NCBI RefSeq assembly: GCF_900111015.1
Contig: NZ_FOFS01000014.1
Span: 1-64,000 of the forward strand
Length of the DNA: 64,000 nucleotides
Source: Solimonas aquatica
GTDB lineage: Bacteria > Pseudomonadota > Gammaproteobacteria > Nevskiales > Nevskiaceae
Direction of reading: 5' to 3'
Positions 45,817 through 60,327 of the stretch are shown here, one piece after another (the first letter of the stretch is position 1; each line of letters opens with the position of its first letter). A program made the translations under genes and the position numbers. Under the pieces are notes generated by a model. It was given only the letters and a program-made list of their open reading frames with translations, was not told the DNA's origin and made no database searches.

Positions 45817-46187
45817 GAATCCTGCTGCTGCCCCTCGCGGCATTGCTCTGCGGCGCGCAGGGCCGGCCCGGGCCGTCGCCTGCGCGCGATCCCTTCGCCG
45901 CTCTGCTTCCCGCCGCCAGCGCCGCAGCGGCCAAGCCCGAGGCCATGCGCGGTCTGCATACGGTGTCGGTCTACACCCTGCAGTGGCTCGGCCTGCTGTG
46001 CTACGGCGAGCGCAAGATGATCCTGTTGGGTACGAGCGACGGCCGCACGCAGGCCGTGGATGCTCGCGAGCGCATCGGCATCGAGCAGGCGCGCGTGCTG
46101 GCCCTGGATGAACAGGCGCTGCTGCTCCAAATCGAAAACGGGCGCCCGCTGCGGCTGCGCATGGCGAACCCGCCGCCGCTGCCATGA
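45813..46187 (+). CDS. pilP: PilP-like protein
   Basis: The protein (124 aa) has an N-terminal signal (MRILLLPLAALLCGAQG) and a beta-rich domain ending in a strand pair typical of PilP's secretin-binding fold (YGERKMILLGTSDG). Unlike classical PilP it lacks a clear lipobox, and it is shorter. Identification rests largely on operon position between pilO and a secretin. Confidence 0.7.
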   Translation: MRILLLPLAALLCGAQGRPGPSPARDPFAALLPAASAAAAKPEAMRGLHTVSVYTLQWLGLLCYGERKMILLGTSDGRTQAVDARERIGIEQARVLALDEQALLLQIENGRPLRLRMANPPPLP

Positions 46188-47506
46188 AGGCCCTCGCTGC
46201 GCTGCTCCTGCTGTTGAGCACGGCCTCGGCTGCGCAAGTGCCGCTGGCGGAGCCTGCGAAACCGATATCCCTGTCGGTGCGCGATGCCGAACTCGGCGAG
46301 CTGCTGCGCAGCATCGCCGCCATCGCCGGCCTGCAGCTGGTGATCAGCCCCTCGGTGCAGGGCCGCATCAGCCTGCACCTGCAGGATCTGCCGCCCGAAC
46401 AGGCCTTGAGCGTGATTGCGCGCAGCCAGGGGCTGGGCCTGCGACAGCTCGACACGGTGTGGCTGATCGCACCGGCGGCCGAACTCACGCAACGTGAAAA
46501 AGCCCTGGAAGAGGCCGAGCGCGCGCATGCGCAGAGCGCGCCGCTGCAGCTGCAGACCCTGCAACTGCGCTATGCCAAGGCGGCCGAGCTGAAAAACCTG
46601 CTGCAGTCCGACAAGAATTCGCTGCTCAGCGAACGCGGCCGCGTCGGCGTGGACGAGCGCAGCAATACGCTGCTGCTGCAGGAACAAGAAGACCGTCTGC
46701 CGACCTTGATGCGCTTGCTGACCGAACTGGACCAACCGCAGCCGCAAGTGCTGATCGAGTCGCGCATCGTGATTGCCAGCGAGGATTTCGCGCGGCAGCT
46801 CGGCGCGCGTCTGGGCGGCGCCGGCGGCAGCGGGCACTACGCCATCGCCGGCAGCGCGGCGGCGGCGCGCGAACGCCTGGCCGGCGGTCAGCCGGCGCTG
46901 GACAGCGCACTGGCCGTGCACGCGCCCACCGCCAACACCGCCATCGGCACGCTGGGCTGGTCCATCCTCGGCCCCGAGTTTCAGCTGGACCTGGAACTGC
47001 AGGCCCTGGAAAGCGAAGGCCGCGGCGATGTGATTGCGCAGCCGCGCGTGCTCACCGCCAGCGGCAAGCAGGCCCTGATCGAGCAAGGCCGCGAGATTCC
47101 GTTCCAGACATCGAGCAGCAACAACGGCACCAACACCCAGTTCAAGAAAGCGGTGCTGTCGCTGACCGTGACGCCGCAGGTCACGCCCGATGGTCGCGTG
47201 ATCATGGACCTCAGCGTCACCAACGACAGCCAGGGCAGCAGCGTCAGCACCGGCACCGGCGGCGCGGCGCCGACCATCGACACGCGGCGCCTGCAGACCC
47301 AGGCCTTGATCCACAGCGGCGAGACCCTGGTGCTCGGCGGCGTGACGCAGGAAGAACGCAATCGCAGCACCGGCAAGCTGCCCTTGCTGGGCGATATTCC
47401 GCTGCTGGGCTATCTGTTCCGCAACAGCGCGCGCAGCAGCGCCAGGCGTGAGCTGCTGATCTTCGTCACGCCCCGCATTCTCGAAGAGCAGACGGCGACA
47501 CGGTAA
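46184..47506 (+). CDS. pilQ: secretin PilQ/HofQ-like (short, no AMIN domains)
   Basis: Outer-membrane secretin through which the pilus or transforming DNA passes. The 440-aa protein has a signal peptide (MKALAALLLLLSTASA), an N0-type domain (VRDAELGELLRSIAAIAGLQLVISP), an N1 domain (LRYAKAAELKNLLQSD), and the secretin barrel with VTPQVTPDG, TRRLQTQALIHSGETLVLGG and the closing GDIPLLGYLFRN. It lacks the N-terminal AMIN domains that bring classical PilQ to about 700 aa, so it resembles ComE/HofQ. Confidence 0.85.
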   Translation: MKALAALLLLLSTASAAQVPLAEPAKPISLSVRDAELGELLRSIAAIAGLQLVISPSVQGRISLHLQDLPPEQALSVIARSQGLGLRQLDTVWLIAPAAELTQREKALEEAERAHAQSAPLQLQTLQLRYAKAAELKNLLQSDKNSLLSERGRVGVDERSNTLLLQEQEDRLPTLMRLLTELDQPQPQVLIESRIVIASEDFARQLGARLGGAGGSGHYAIAGSAAAARERLAGGQPALDSALAVHAPTANTAIGTLGWSILGPEFQLDLELQALESEGRGDVIAQPRVLTASGKQALIEQGREIPFQTSSSNNGTNTQFKKAVLSLTVTPQVTPDGRVIMDLSVTNDSQGSSVSTGTGGAAPTIDTRRLQTQALIHSGETLVLGGVTQEERNRSTGKLPLLGDIPLLGYLFRNSARSSARRELLIFVTPRILEEQTATR

Positions 47507-47542
47507 AGTGTCGTTCTGCCCGTAGGGAGCGGGCCCGACACC

Positions 47543-48064
47543 ATGCTCAGCAGCCGCAATATCTTTCTCATAGGCCCCATGGGTGCCGGCAAGACCACCA
47601 TCGGCCGCCGCCTGGCGGACAAGCGTGGTCTGGAATTCATCGACAGCGATCACGAGATCGAAGCGCGCACCGGCGTGGACATTCCCTACATCTTCGAAAA
47701 GGAAGGCGAGCCGGGTTTTCGCAGGCGCGAGCAGCAGACCATCGCCGAGCTGGTGGAACGCCAGGGCATCGTGCTGGCCACCGGCGGCGGCGCGATTCTC
47801 GATCCGCGCAACCGTCAGGCCCTGGCCGCGCACGGCTTCGTGGTGTATCTGCACGCCAGCGTCGAACAGCAGGTGCAGCGCACCGCGCGCGCTGCCAACC
47901 GGCCGCTGCTGCAGGCCTCCAGCGACCGACGCGAAACCCTCGCGCGCCTGTTTGAAATCCGCGATCCCCTGTACCGCGAGATCGCCGATCTGGTGCTGCA
48001 CACCGACCATCGCGGCGCACGCACCCTGCTGCGTGAAATCGAGCGGCACGTGGATCGCGACTGA
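47543..48064 (+). CDS. aroK: shikimate kinase
   Basis: ATP-dependent phosphorylation of shikimate in chorismate synthesis. The 173-aa kinase shows the P-loop [12 protein letters not shown], the substrate Asp in DSDHEIE and the Gly-Gly-Gly motif TGGGAIL, then the lid region [11 protein letters not shown]. It sits directly after the pilus operon, the standard order in this class. Confidence 0.96.
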   Translation: MLSSRNIFLIGPMGAGKTTIGRRLADKRGLEFIDSDHEIEARTGVDIPYIFEKEGEPGFRRREQQTIAELVERQGIVLATGGGAILDPRNRQALAAHGFVVYLHASVEQQVQRTARAANRPLLQASSDRRETLARLFEIRDPLYREIADLVLHTDHRGARTLLREIERHVDRD

Positions 48065-48120
48065 ACCGGCGCCCGGCCGGCATTTGCTACGATGCGCGGC
48101 GAAAATCCCAGCAGCACCTC

Positions 48121-49215
48121 ATGAACACCCTGCACGTCGAACTCGCCGAACGCCGCTATCCGATCCACATCGGCCCAGGCCTGCTGTCCCAGCCGCAATT
48201 GCTGGAACCCTTGCGGGGCCGGCCGCTGTTCGTGATCACCGATGAACACGTAAAGCCGCTGTACCTGGAGCGCCTCTGCGCGTCGCTGGGCAGCGACCCC
48301 GCCAGGGCGCTGGCCCTGGCGCCGGGCGAAACCGCCAAGACCCTCGCCAACGTCAATGAAGTGATGGGCCTGCTGCTGCGCGCACGCCTGCCGCGCGACG
48401 GCGTGCTGGTGGCCCTGGGCGGCGGCGTGATTGGCGATCTGGTGGGTTTTTGCGCCGCCATCTATCAGCGTGGCATCGACTTCGTGCAGGTGCCCACCAC
48501 CCTGCTGGCGCAGGTGGATTCCTCGGTGGGCGGCAAGACTGGCGTCAATCACGAGCTGGGCAAGAACATGATCGGCGCCTTTCACCAGCCGCAGCTGGTG
48601 CTGGCCGACACCGACACGCTCAAGACGCTGCCGCGCCGCGAGCTGCTCGCGGGTCTGGCCGAGGTGATCAAGTACGGCATGCTGGGCGATCTGCAGTTCC
48701 TGAACTGGATCGAAGAGAACCTCGATGCCTTGCTCAAGCTCGACGGCGAAGCGCTGAGCTACGCCATCCGCCGCAGTTGCGAGATGAAGGCCGCGATCGT
48801 GGCCCAGGACGAGCGCGAGACCGTCTCCGGCGGCGCCGGCCCGCGCGCCACGCTCAATCTCGGTCACACCTTCGCGCACGCCATCGAAACCTACACGCGC
48901 TACACCGAGTGGCTGCATGGCGAGGCGGTGGCCACCGGCCTGTGCATGGCGGCGGATCTGTCCGCGCGCCTGGGCTGGATGGCGCAGGCGGACGCGCAGC
49001 GCTGCATCGCGCTGATCGCGCGCGCCGGCCTGCCGGTGAAACCGCCGGCCGGTCTGGACGCGGCGCAGTTCCGCAATCTGATGGGCCTGGACAAGAAGAA
49101 CGTCTCCGGCAGGCTGCGTCTGGTGCTGATGAAGCCGCTGGGCCAGAGTCTGGTCAGCAGCAACTTCGATCAGGCCGCGCTCGACGCCTGCTTCACCCAC
49201 TTCACCAGCGCCTGA
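48121..49215 (+). CDS. aroB: 3-dehydroquinate synthase
   Basis: Converts DAHP to 3-dehydroquinate. The 364-aa enzyme has the NAD+-binding [34 protein letters not shown], and the zinc-site AEVIKYG (Glu) plus [11 protein letters not shown] and [10 protein letters not shown] (His ligands). It is 56 bp after aroK. Confidence 0.97.
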   Translation: MNTLHVELAERRYPIHIGPGLLSQPQLLEPLRGRPLFVITDEHVKPLYLERLCASLGSDPARALALAPGETAKTLANVNEVMGLLLRARLPRDGVLVALGGGVIGDLVGFCAAIYQRGIDFVQVPTTLLAQVDSSVGGKTGVNHELGKNMIGAFHQPQLVLADTDTLKTLPRRELLAGLAEVIKYGMLGDLQFLNWIEENLDALLKLDGEALSYAIRRSCEMKAAIVAQDERETVSGGAGPRATLNLGHTFAHAIETYTRYTEWLHGEAVATGLCMAADLSARLGWMAQADAQRCIALIARAGLPVKPPAGLDAAQFRNLMGLDKKNVSGRLRLVLMKPLGQSLVSSNFDQAALDACFTHFTSA

Positions 49216-49223
49216 AGCCGCAG

Positions 49224-50372
49224 ATGGACCTCGCGCCCTACGCCGCCAATGACCGCCACTCGCGCGGCCGGCTGCATCCGGAACCGGGCGCGGGACATCG
49301 CAGCGAATACCAGCGCGACCGCGACCGCATCATCCACTCCGGCGCCTTCCGGCGCCTGGAGTACAAGACCCAGGTCTTCGTCAATCACGAAGGCGATCTG
49401 TTCCGCACGCGGCTGACGCATTCGGTGGAAGTGGCGCAGATCGCACGCACCATCGCGCGCAGCTTGCGGCTCAACGAAGATCTCTGCGAGGCAGTGTCAC
49501 TGGCCCACGATCTGGGCCACACGCCCTTCGGTCACGCCGGTCAGGATGCGCTCAACGACTGCATGAAGCCTTACGGCGGTTTCGAGCACAATGCGCAATC
49601 GCTGCGCGTGGTCGATGAGCTGGAAGACAAGTACGCGGAGTTTCGCGGCCTGAACCTGATGTTCGAAACCCGCGAAGGCATCCTCAAGCATTGCTCGGCG
49701 GCGCGTGCGCGACAGCTCGGCGAGGTGGCCGAGCGTTTTCTCACACGCCGCCAGACCACGCTGGAAGCGCAGCTGGCCAACAGCGCCGACGAGATCGCCT
49801 ACAACAATCACGATATCGACGACGGCCTGCGCGCGCGGCTGCTGACGCTGGACCAGCTGCGCGAGGTGAGCTTGTTCCGCCGCCACCACGACGAGGTGCT
49901 GGCGCGCTACGGCAGCATCACCCCCAAGCAGCAGCGTCATGAAACCATCCGGCGCATCATCAACACCCTGGTGGTGGACCTGATCGCGCACAGCCAGCAG
50001 CAGCTTCAGGCACAGGCCATCGACAGCCTGGAAGCGGTACGGGCACAGAGCAAGGCCCTGATCTCGTTCTCGCCGCAGGTCAGTGCCGAGAACGAAGAGC
50101 TCAAGCGTTTCCTGCGCGAGCAGCTGTACCGCCATCATCAGGTGCACCGCATGATGGTCAAGGCAAGGCGTGTGATCCGCGAGCTGTTCGCGGCCCTGAT
50201 CGACGATGCCAAGCTGCTGCCACCCGAGCACTATCAGGAAGCGCAGCGCCTGGAGCAGGCCCTGGGTGCGGACGGCCGCGCCCGCATCGTCGCCGATTAC
50301 ATCGCCGGGATGACCGACCGTTACGCACTGGACGAGCACGAACGTCTGTTCGACCCGCGCCGCCTGCGCTGA
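49224..50372 (+). CDS. dgt: deoxyguanosinetriphosphate triphosphohydrolase-like (HD domain)
   Basis: The 382-aa HD-family protein hydrolyses dNTPs to deoxynucleosides and triphosphate. The DR[18 protein letters not shown] motif, the HD metal site ([11 protein letters not shown] ... [13 protein letters not shown]), and the [18 protein letters not shown] segment are present. It starts 8 bp after aroB. It is close to the short bacterial dGTPase subfamily rather than the longer E. coli Dgt. Confidence 0.92.
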   Translation: MDLAPYAANDRHSRGRLHPEPGAGHRSEYQRDRDRIIHSGAFRRLEYKTQVFVNHEGDLFRTRLTHSVEVAQIARTIARSLRLNEDLCEAVSLAHDLGHTPFGHAGQDALNDCMKPYGGFEHNAQSLRVVDELEDKYAEFRGLNLMFETREGILKHCSAARARQLGEVAERFLTRRQTTLEAQLANSADEIAYNNHDIDDGLRARLLTLDQLREVSLFRRHHDEVLARYGSITPKQQRHETIRRIINTLVVDLIAHSQQQLQAQAIDSLEAVRAQSKALISFSPQVSAENEELKRFLREQLYRHHQVHRMMVKARRVIRELFAALIDDAKLLPPEHYQEAQRLEQALGADGRARIVADYIAGMTDRYALDEHERLFDPRRLR

Positions 50373-50519
50373 AGCACATTGTGCGCGGCTTGGCAGTCGC
50401 CCTCGCCGCTGCCGTCTCCACAGCGCAGCGTTTTTGCTAAGGTGCGCGCCGACCGCCGCTGGTATCCGAGAGGTACACAACAAGGGCGGCGATAAAGGCA
50501 ATACACACCGGGAGTGTTC

Positions 50520-51146
50520 ATGTTCAAAAAAATGGTTTTGACGGGTTTGCTGTTGTCCGCGTCCTGCGCCAGCCAGGCGGCACCGATCGGGTCGCTGGAC
50601 CTGCGTTACGCCGGCAGCAAGGTGGAAATCGAAGACGACTTCGACAAGGCGGAGGTGGAGGGCGATGGCTTCGATCTGCGCGGCAGCTTCAATCTGACGC
50701 CCGAGCTGGCGGCTCAGGTGAGCTATCTGAGCACCAGCGCCAATGACTTCCGCTTTGACGGTGTCAAGTACGAAGGCGATACGGATCTGAGCGTGTTGCG
50801 CGCCGGTCTGCGCTATCAGTTCTACAGCGGCGGTTTTGCTGCCTATGTCCTGGCTGATTACGGCAAGGTCAAGCTCAGTGGTGATGGTGGTTCGGACGAT
50901 GACAGTGGTTTCGTCGCCGGTGCCGGCCTGCGCGATGCCGGCAAGGGCGCCTTCCTCTGGGATGTGTCGCTGGGCTATATCGACATGGGTGACATCGGCA
51001 CGGGCGCGGTGTTCGAGTACAACCTCGGCTATCGCTTCACGCCGATGTTTGCCGCCGTGCTCGGCGGCCAGGGTTATGCCCTCAGCAAGGACAGCGTCGA
51101 TACCACCCTGGGAACTTTCACGCTGGGTCTGAAGCTGAGCTTCTGA
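50520..51146 (+). CDS. outer-membrane beta-barrel protein, 208 aa
   Basis: A signal peptide (MVLTGLLLSASCASQA within the first 22 residues) precedes alternating amphipathic strands typical of small porin-like barrels: SLDLRYAGSKVEIEDDFD, AAQVSYLSTSANDF, LRAGLRYQF. The final FTLGLKLSF ends in Phe, as needed for outer-membrane assembly. Strand loops are acidic (EDDFD, GGSDDDS). Start: GGGAG five bases before the ATG at 50520; a GTG two codons earlier is in frame but too close to the SD. Confidence 0.8.
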   Translation: MFKKMVLTGLLLSASCASQAAPIGSLDLRYAGSKVEIEDDFDKAEVEGDGFDLRGSFNLTPELAAQVSYLSTSANDFRFDGVKYEGDTDLSVLRAGLRYQFYSGGFAAYVLADYGKVKLSGDGGSDDDSGFVAGAGLRDAGKGAFLWDVSLGYIDMGDIGTGAVFEYNLGYRFTPMFAAVLGGQGYALSKDSVDTTLGTFTLGLKLSF

Positions 51147-51163
51147 TCGCCCAGCTTACAGAA

Positions 51164-51197
51164 AAAAGCCCGCCGGACGCACATCCGGCGGGCTTTT
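51164..51197. terminator. bidirectional intrinsic terminator
   Basis: The 14-bp arms AAAAGCCCGCCGGA and TCCGGCGGGCTTTT flank a six-base loop. The A-run at one end and the T-run at the other suit termination of both the barrel-protein gene and the convergent YXWGXW gene. Confidence 0.92.
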
Positions 51198-51213
51198 CGT
51201 TTGCGGCGCCTGC

Positions 51214-52521
51214 CTAGTTGCGTGAATCGTCCTGGCCGCGCTGCATCATGCGTGTCCAGGCCGGCGCGTCCGGTCGGCGCTGCTGCTCACCCTGCTGCTG
51301 ACGCTGCGGTATCTCACGTTGCTGGCGCTGCTGCTGCTGTTGCTGCTGCATTTCCCGCTGCTGGCGTTCCTGCTGTTGCTGCATCTCGCGACGTGCCCGC
51401 TCCTGCTGCTGCTGCGCCTCGCGCTGCTGATATTCGCGCTGCTGCTGAATCTGCCTTTGCTGCTGCTCGAAATCGTTCTGCCGCTGCTGCATCTGGCGGC
51501 GCTGCTCGTCCTGCTGCTGGCGTTGCTGGTCGCGCATGCGCTCTTCACGCTGCTGCGCCTGCTGCTGCTGGCGCGCCCAGTTCTGGCGGTCCTGCGCTTC
51601 GCGGCGCTGCTGCTCATCGTTGCGACGCAGCAGCTGCTGTTGCAACTGGTCGCGCTCCTCACGCTGCTGCTCGGCGCGTCGGCGATCGCCATCACGCTGC
51701 CAGGCGTCCTGGCGTTCCTGTTGCTGCTGCCAGCGCTGCTGTACGTCGCGGCGGTCCTGGTCTCGCTCATCGCGGCGCGGATCGCCGCCACGCCAAGCCT
51801 CGCGTGAGGGCACGATATCGCGCGGACCGAAAGCGCCGGGGCGCAAGGTCGCAGCAATCGGCGGGCGCCCGCCGTTTTCGCGTGCGAACAACTGCCGGTC
51901 CTGACGTGCCGACTGGATGTGCTGCAGCTGCGGCGAGGTCGGCGCAAAGCGCGACAGGCGTCCGTACTCGCGCTCGCGCTCGTTGGGGCGATAGCGCACA
52001 CCGTCGTCGCCGCCGTTGAAGCTGATGCGGTTGATGGTGATGTTGTTCACCACATTGCGCTGATAGAAGTAAGGAATGCGGCGGGTATCGACGCGGCTCA
52101 CCGAGCGGTTGTAGTAGTACTGATTGCCGCGCCAGTAGCCGCCGTAGAAGCCGCTGCCCGGATAGCCATAGCCGTAGTTGATGCCGCCGTAGAAGCCCAC
52201 CTGCGTGCTCCAATAACCCGGATACCAGACGTAGGCGAACTCGTTCCAGGCCCAGTAGCCCGGCGTCCACAGCAGGCCCGGACGCGGTGGTCGCGCCCAG
52301 GTGCCAGGCACCCAGTAGTACTCACCGTAATCGGGGTCGTAAGCCCAGTAGCCAGGCACCCAGAGGTAGCCCGGTCCCGGGCAGTACGGTTGGTCGTAGA
52401 CCGGCAGTTCCGGCGGCGCGAAGTTCACCGAAATCTGCAGATCCGCCCGCGCGCTCAGCGGCGACAGCAGGATGGCCAGCAGCAGCGGCACAAAACGCAA
52501 ACGAATCAGCATTGCTCGCAT
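51214..52521 (-). CDS. YXWGXW-type repeat protein with Gln-rich tail
   Basis: The 435-aa precursor has a signal peptide (LLAILLSPLSARA), then a Trp/Tyr/Gly/Pro-rich domain of degenerate GYW repeats (VPGYWAYDPDYGEYYWVPG, TPGYWAW, YPGYW), and finally about 180 residues of Gln, Arg and Glu (about 255-425) forming a very long low-complexity or coiled-coil tail. The first domain matches periplasmic YXWGXW proteins of unknown function. The start at 52521 has GGAG eight bases upstream. The Gln codons are mixed CAG/CAA, so it is protein-level selection rather than a pure microsatellite. Confidence 0.8.
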   Translation of the reverse strand: MRAMLIRLRFVPLLLAILLSPLSARADLQISVNFAPPELPVYDQPYCPGPGYLWVPGYWAYDPDYGEYYWVPGTWARPPRPGLLWTPGYWAWNEFAYVWYPGYWSTQVGFYGGINYGYGYPGSGFYGGYWRGNQYYYNRSVSRVDTRRIPYFYQRNVVNNITINRISFNGGDDGVRYRPNEREREYGRLSRFAPTSPQLQHIQSARQDRQLFARENGGRPPIAATLRPGAFGPRDIVPSREAWRGGDPRRDERDQDRRDVQQRWQQQQERQDAWQRDGDRRRAEQQREERDQLQQQLLRRNDEQQRREAQDRQNWARQQQQAQQREERMRDQQRQQQDEQRRQMQQRQNDFEQQQRQIQQQREYQQREAQQQQERARREMQQQQERQQREMQQQQQQQRQQREIPQRQQQGEQQRRPDAPAWTRMMQRGQDDSRN

Positions 52522-52656
52522 CACACATTCTCCATGCACGACCAAGCGTGCGCGTTGCCACTATGCCCGGCCACACTGAACCGGCCGTGAAAACTTCCAG
52601 ACCGCTGCAGGACTCGAAGCATGTCCCTGGCCCCTACCGCGCGCCATTTTTGATCC

Positions 52657-52676
52657 CCGCGCCAAGGATGGCGCGG
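52657..52676. repeat. short palindrome of the CGCGCCA-GGATGGCGCG family
   Basis: CCGCGCCA (52657-52664) and TGGCGCGG (52669-52676) flank AGGA. The same form occurs near 20029-20046 and in aceF. It lies just beyond the PIN toxin's stop. Confidence 0.6.
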
Positions 52677-52694
52677 TCTTGTACAGGACGTGCC

Positions 52695-53123
52695 CTAAGG
52701 CCGGAACCAGTCCTCCACCCGCAACTCTGCAATCCCCGCAAACGCACTGGCATTGCGCGTCACCAGACTCAACTCCCGCGTCGCCGCGATCGCCGTCTGC
52801 TGCGCTTCCAGCACCGACCAGCCGCGCTCCTGCCGCCAGCGCTCGCTGCGTTCGCGTGCCAGCCACTGCGCCGCATCGCCATCGAAGCTCAGCAGCTGCG
52901 GCCCGCTGCGTTGCAGTTCATCGGCGAAGACCCCCAACTGAGTCTGGCGCTCGCCGCCATGCAGGCCATTGATGCCGCGCAAGAGCGCATACAGTGCCGG
53001 CGCTGCCAGCGCGCACTGCCGCTGCCGCTGCTCATACAAGGTGAACACGCGGCGGTTGCCCGTGGGCCGGCTCAGCTCGGCCAGCACTGCCAGGTCCAGC
53101 AGATAAAGCAGCTTGTTGGCCAC
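52695..53123 (-). CDS. PIN-domain (VapC-like) toxin, probably catalytically impaired
   Basis: The 142-aa protein follows the VapC layout: LYLLDLAVLAELSRP at the N-terminus, then LEAQQTAIAATRELSLVTRNASAFAG. Usual PIN acids are altered: the first Asp is kept (LLD) but the partner Asn is Ala, the Glu of the LAE-type helix is missing (ALYALLRG), the DAQIAA Asp is Glu, and the TRNxxDF Asp is Ala. It therefore looks unable to coordinate metal normally. I chose a GTG at 53123, 7 bp after the antitoxin stop; another start at 53165 would overlap the antitoxin gene. Confidence 0.7.
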   Translation of the reverse strand: MANKLLYLLDLAVLAELSRPTGNRRVFTLYEQRQRQCALAAPALYALLRGINGLHGGERQTQLGVFADELQRSGPQLLSFDGDAAQWLARERSERWRQERGWSVLEAQQTAIAATRELSLVTRNASAFAGIAELRVEDWFRP

Positions 53124-53130
53124 GGATGTC

Positions 53131-53391
53131 CTACAGCTCGCGCCAGCGTTCCAGCTCGCCGGCACTGATGCCCTCGAAGCCCGCCGGCAGCTCCGAGCGC
53201 CATTGCTGGGCCCAGGCGGCGAAGTTCAGGCTGCCGGCCGCCGCCGCGCGCAGCCGCAGGTAGTCGGCTTCGGACAACAGCACCGCCACCGGCTGGCCGC
53301 GTCGGGTCAGCTGTAGGGTCTGACCTTCCTCGGCCTCGTAGAGCAGCTCGGTGAGGCGGTTCTTGGCGTCGGCGATGGAGACGGATTTCAT
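53131..53391 (-). CDS. Phd/YefM-family antitoxin
   Basis: The 86-aa protein has a Phd-type DNA-binding N-terminus (MKSVSIADAKNRLTELLYEAEEGQTLQLTRRGQPVAVLLSEADY, in outline) and a toxin-binding tail (ELPAGFEGISAGELERWREL). Located immediately before the PIN toxin, it would bind the toxin and repress the pair by binding the palindrome at 53435-53460. A start 15 codons earlier is possible but the N-terminus is then unusual. Confidence 0.85.
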   Translation of the reverse strand: MKSVSIADAKNRLTELLYEAEEGQTLQLTRRGQPVAVLLSEADYLRLRAAAAGSLNFAAWAQQWRSELPAGFEGISAGELERWREL

Positions 53392-53434
53392 GGCAAACAG
53401 GCTTTTGCGGCGCGGCTTCCGCGCAGGGGCGCAC

Positions 53435-53460
53435 AAGATGGCTATCTAGATGGCCATCTT
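53435..53460. promoter_or_regulatory. 26-bp palindrome, probable antitoxin operator
   Basis: AAGATGGCTATCT and AGATGGCCATCTT form inverted halves centred on TCTAGA with a single mismatched pair (T43/G52). It is 44 bp upstream of the antitoxin ATG, where the promoter should lie. The sequence is AT/GC-balanced and unlike the REP families. Confidence 0.7.
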
Positions 53461-53487
53461 ACGCCCGGATAAGCGCTTGATTCAATT

Positions 53488-53502
53488 AGGCACATTTCGT
53501 GC
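53488..53502 (+). promoter_or_regulatory. possible sigma-54 promoter of gltBD
   Basis: AGGCACATTTCGTGC keeps the invariant GG and GC separated by ten bases (53489-53490 and 53501-53502) and matches TGGCAC-N5-TTGC at eight of ten positions. Nitrogen-regulated glutamate synthase would be a logical target. The leader to gltB would be about 130 nt. No clear NtrC palindrome is seen upstream. Confidence 0.4.
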
Positions 53503-53644
53503 TCATCAATCAGCCCCCGTTTTCGCTTGCAGCTGGAGCGGCACTGTCCTTAGTGTCCCGCTCCCGCCTCAGCGGCGGTGGCTTGAGCGCGAGGTTCCGC
53601 GAGCCGGAATCCGCCTCCTTATTTATGTGTGTCAGGAGCCCGCG

Positions 53645-58114
<4,470 letters not shown>

Positions 58115-58171
58115 AGCGGCGGCCCGCACGGAGGCGGTGATTCGCGAAACGAATCACCCATCATCAACTAG

Positions 58172-59608
<1,437 letters not shown>

Positions 59609-59632
59609 ATCGTGGCTAGCGATTGCTGTTTC

Positions 59633-59669
59633 AACAACAAGGCCCGCAGTCGCGGGCCTTGTTGTTTTT
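59633..59669 (+). terminator. strong intrinsic terminator of gltBD
   Basis: Fifteen-bp arms AACAACAAGGCCCGC and GCGGGCCTTGTTGTT (loop AGTC) run into TTT. Confidence 0.95.
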
Positions 59670-59745
59670 ACGCCACAGGGGAGGACAAAGATCAGACGCC
59701 AATCTATCTCCGTCGTTTAGCGCGATACCATCCAAGGCTCTGGGT

Positions 59746-60327
59746 TCACCGAGATTCGCAGGCCACCAGAACGGCGCGCAATTTTTCAAGGATCGAGGGA
59801 TAGTCGTTGCTCAGCTGCTTGGTTAATTTCAATGCAATTGAGTTATGCCAAGCTATAAAGCTGCTTACATCCTGTTGCTCCAGCTCCGTTAGATTCAGTC
59901 GAGAGCTGCTGGTAGTCAGGAGGTAATCGACAAAATCTGCACCCCCGCTACGGGCTCCAGCACTTAATTCAGCCACGTGTGCTTCTGCATAGTTGACAAC
60001 CGGCAAGAAGACGGGCTTTAACGCCAGATCAGATCCCTTCGTAAATTCGTCTGGAGAGAGCGCGGCATTAATTATGTGACCAAAGACGTCTGCAGCTACC
60101 GGCCTTCCATCGTTTTGAAAACACCGAACTATCTTTTCCTTACCAGCGCGGTTGCCTAGTGCCGGCGTGATAGTCGACATGACTCCTTCGAAGAAGGGAG
60201 CCGTCATAAAAAGTGCACGGTCCAGCGCATTGGTGCGAAGTACGTGCTGATCTTCCTTTTGTGCGAAGGCTTCGACTGGCTTGAGTAGTAATGCTACTGC
60301 ACTGACTAAGATTACTGCCCAATACAT
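59746..60327 (-). CDS. hypothetical secreted protein, 193 aa (lower GC)
   Basis: A signal peptide (MYWAVILVSAVALLLKPVEAFA) leads to a mostly helical mature protein. I recognise no family. Segments such as NALDRALFMTAPFFEGVMST and EQQDVSSFIAWHNSIALKLTKQL suggest a helical bundle. The ATG at 60327 follows AGGAG with an 8-base spacer. Base composition is close to 50% GC, well below neighbours, and the flanks lack the local repeats; likely acquired by transfer. Confidence 0.7.
   Translation of the reverse strand: MYWAVILVSAVALLLKPVEAFAQKEDQHVLRTNALDRALFMTAPFFEGVMSTITPALGNRAGKEKIVRCFQNDGRPVAADVFGHIINAALSPDEFTKGSDLALKPVFLPVVNYAEAHVAELSAGARSGGADFVDYLLTTSSSRLNLTELEQQDVSSFIAWHNSIALKLTKQLSNDYPSILEKLRAVLVACESR

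Noticed and set aside
51300-51560. CTG/CTGCTG runs looking like a microsatellite
   Set aside because: They are the antisense of mixed CAG/CAA Gln codons in the YXWGXW protein tail; the interruptions are codon-compatible.
52657-52681. Hairpin followed by TCTTGT as a terminator
   Set aside because: The T-tract is too short in either direction; the sequence fits the dispersed palindrome family instead.
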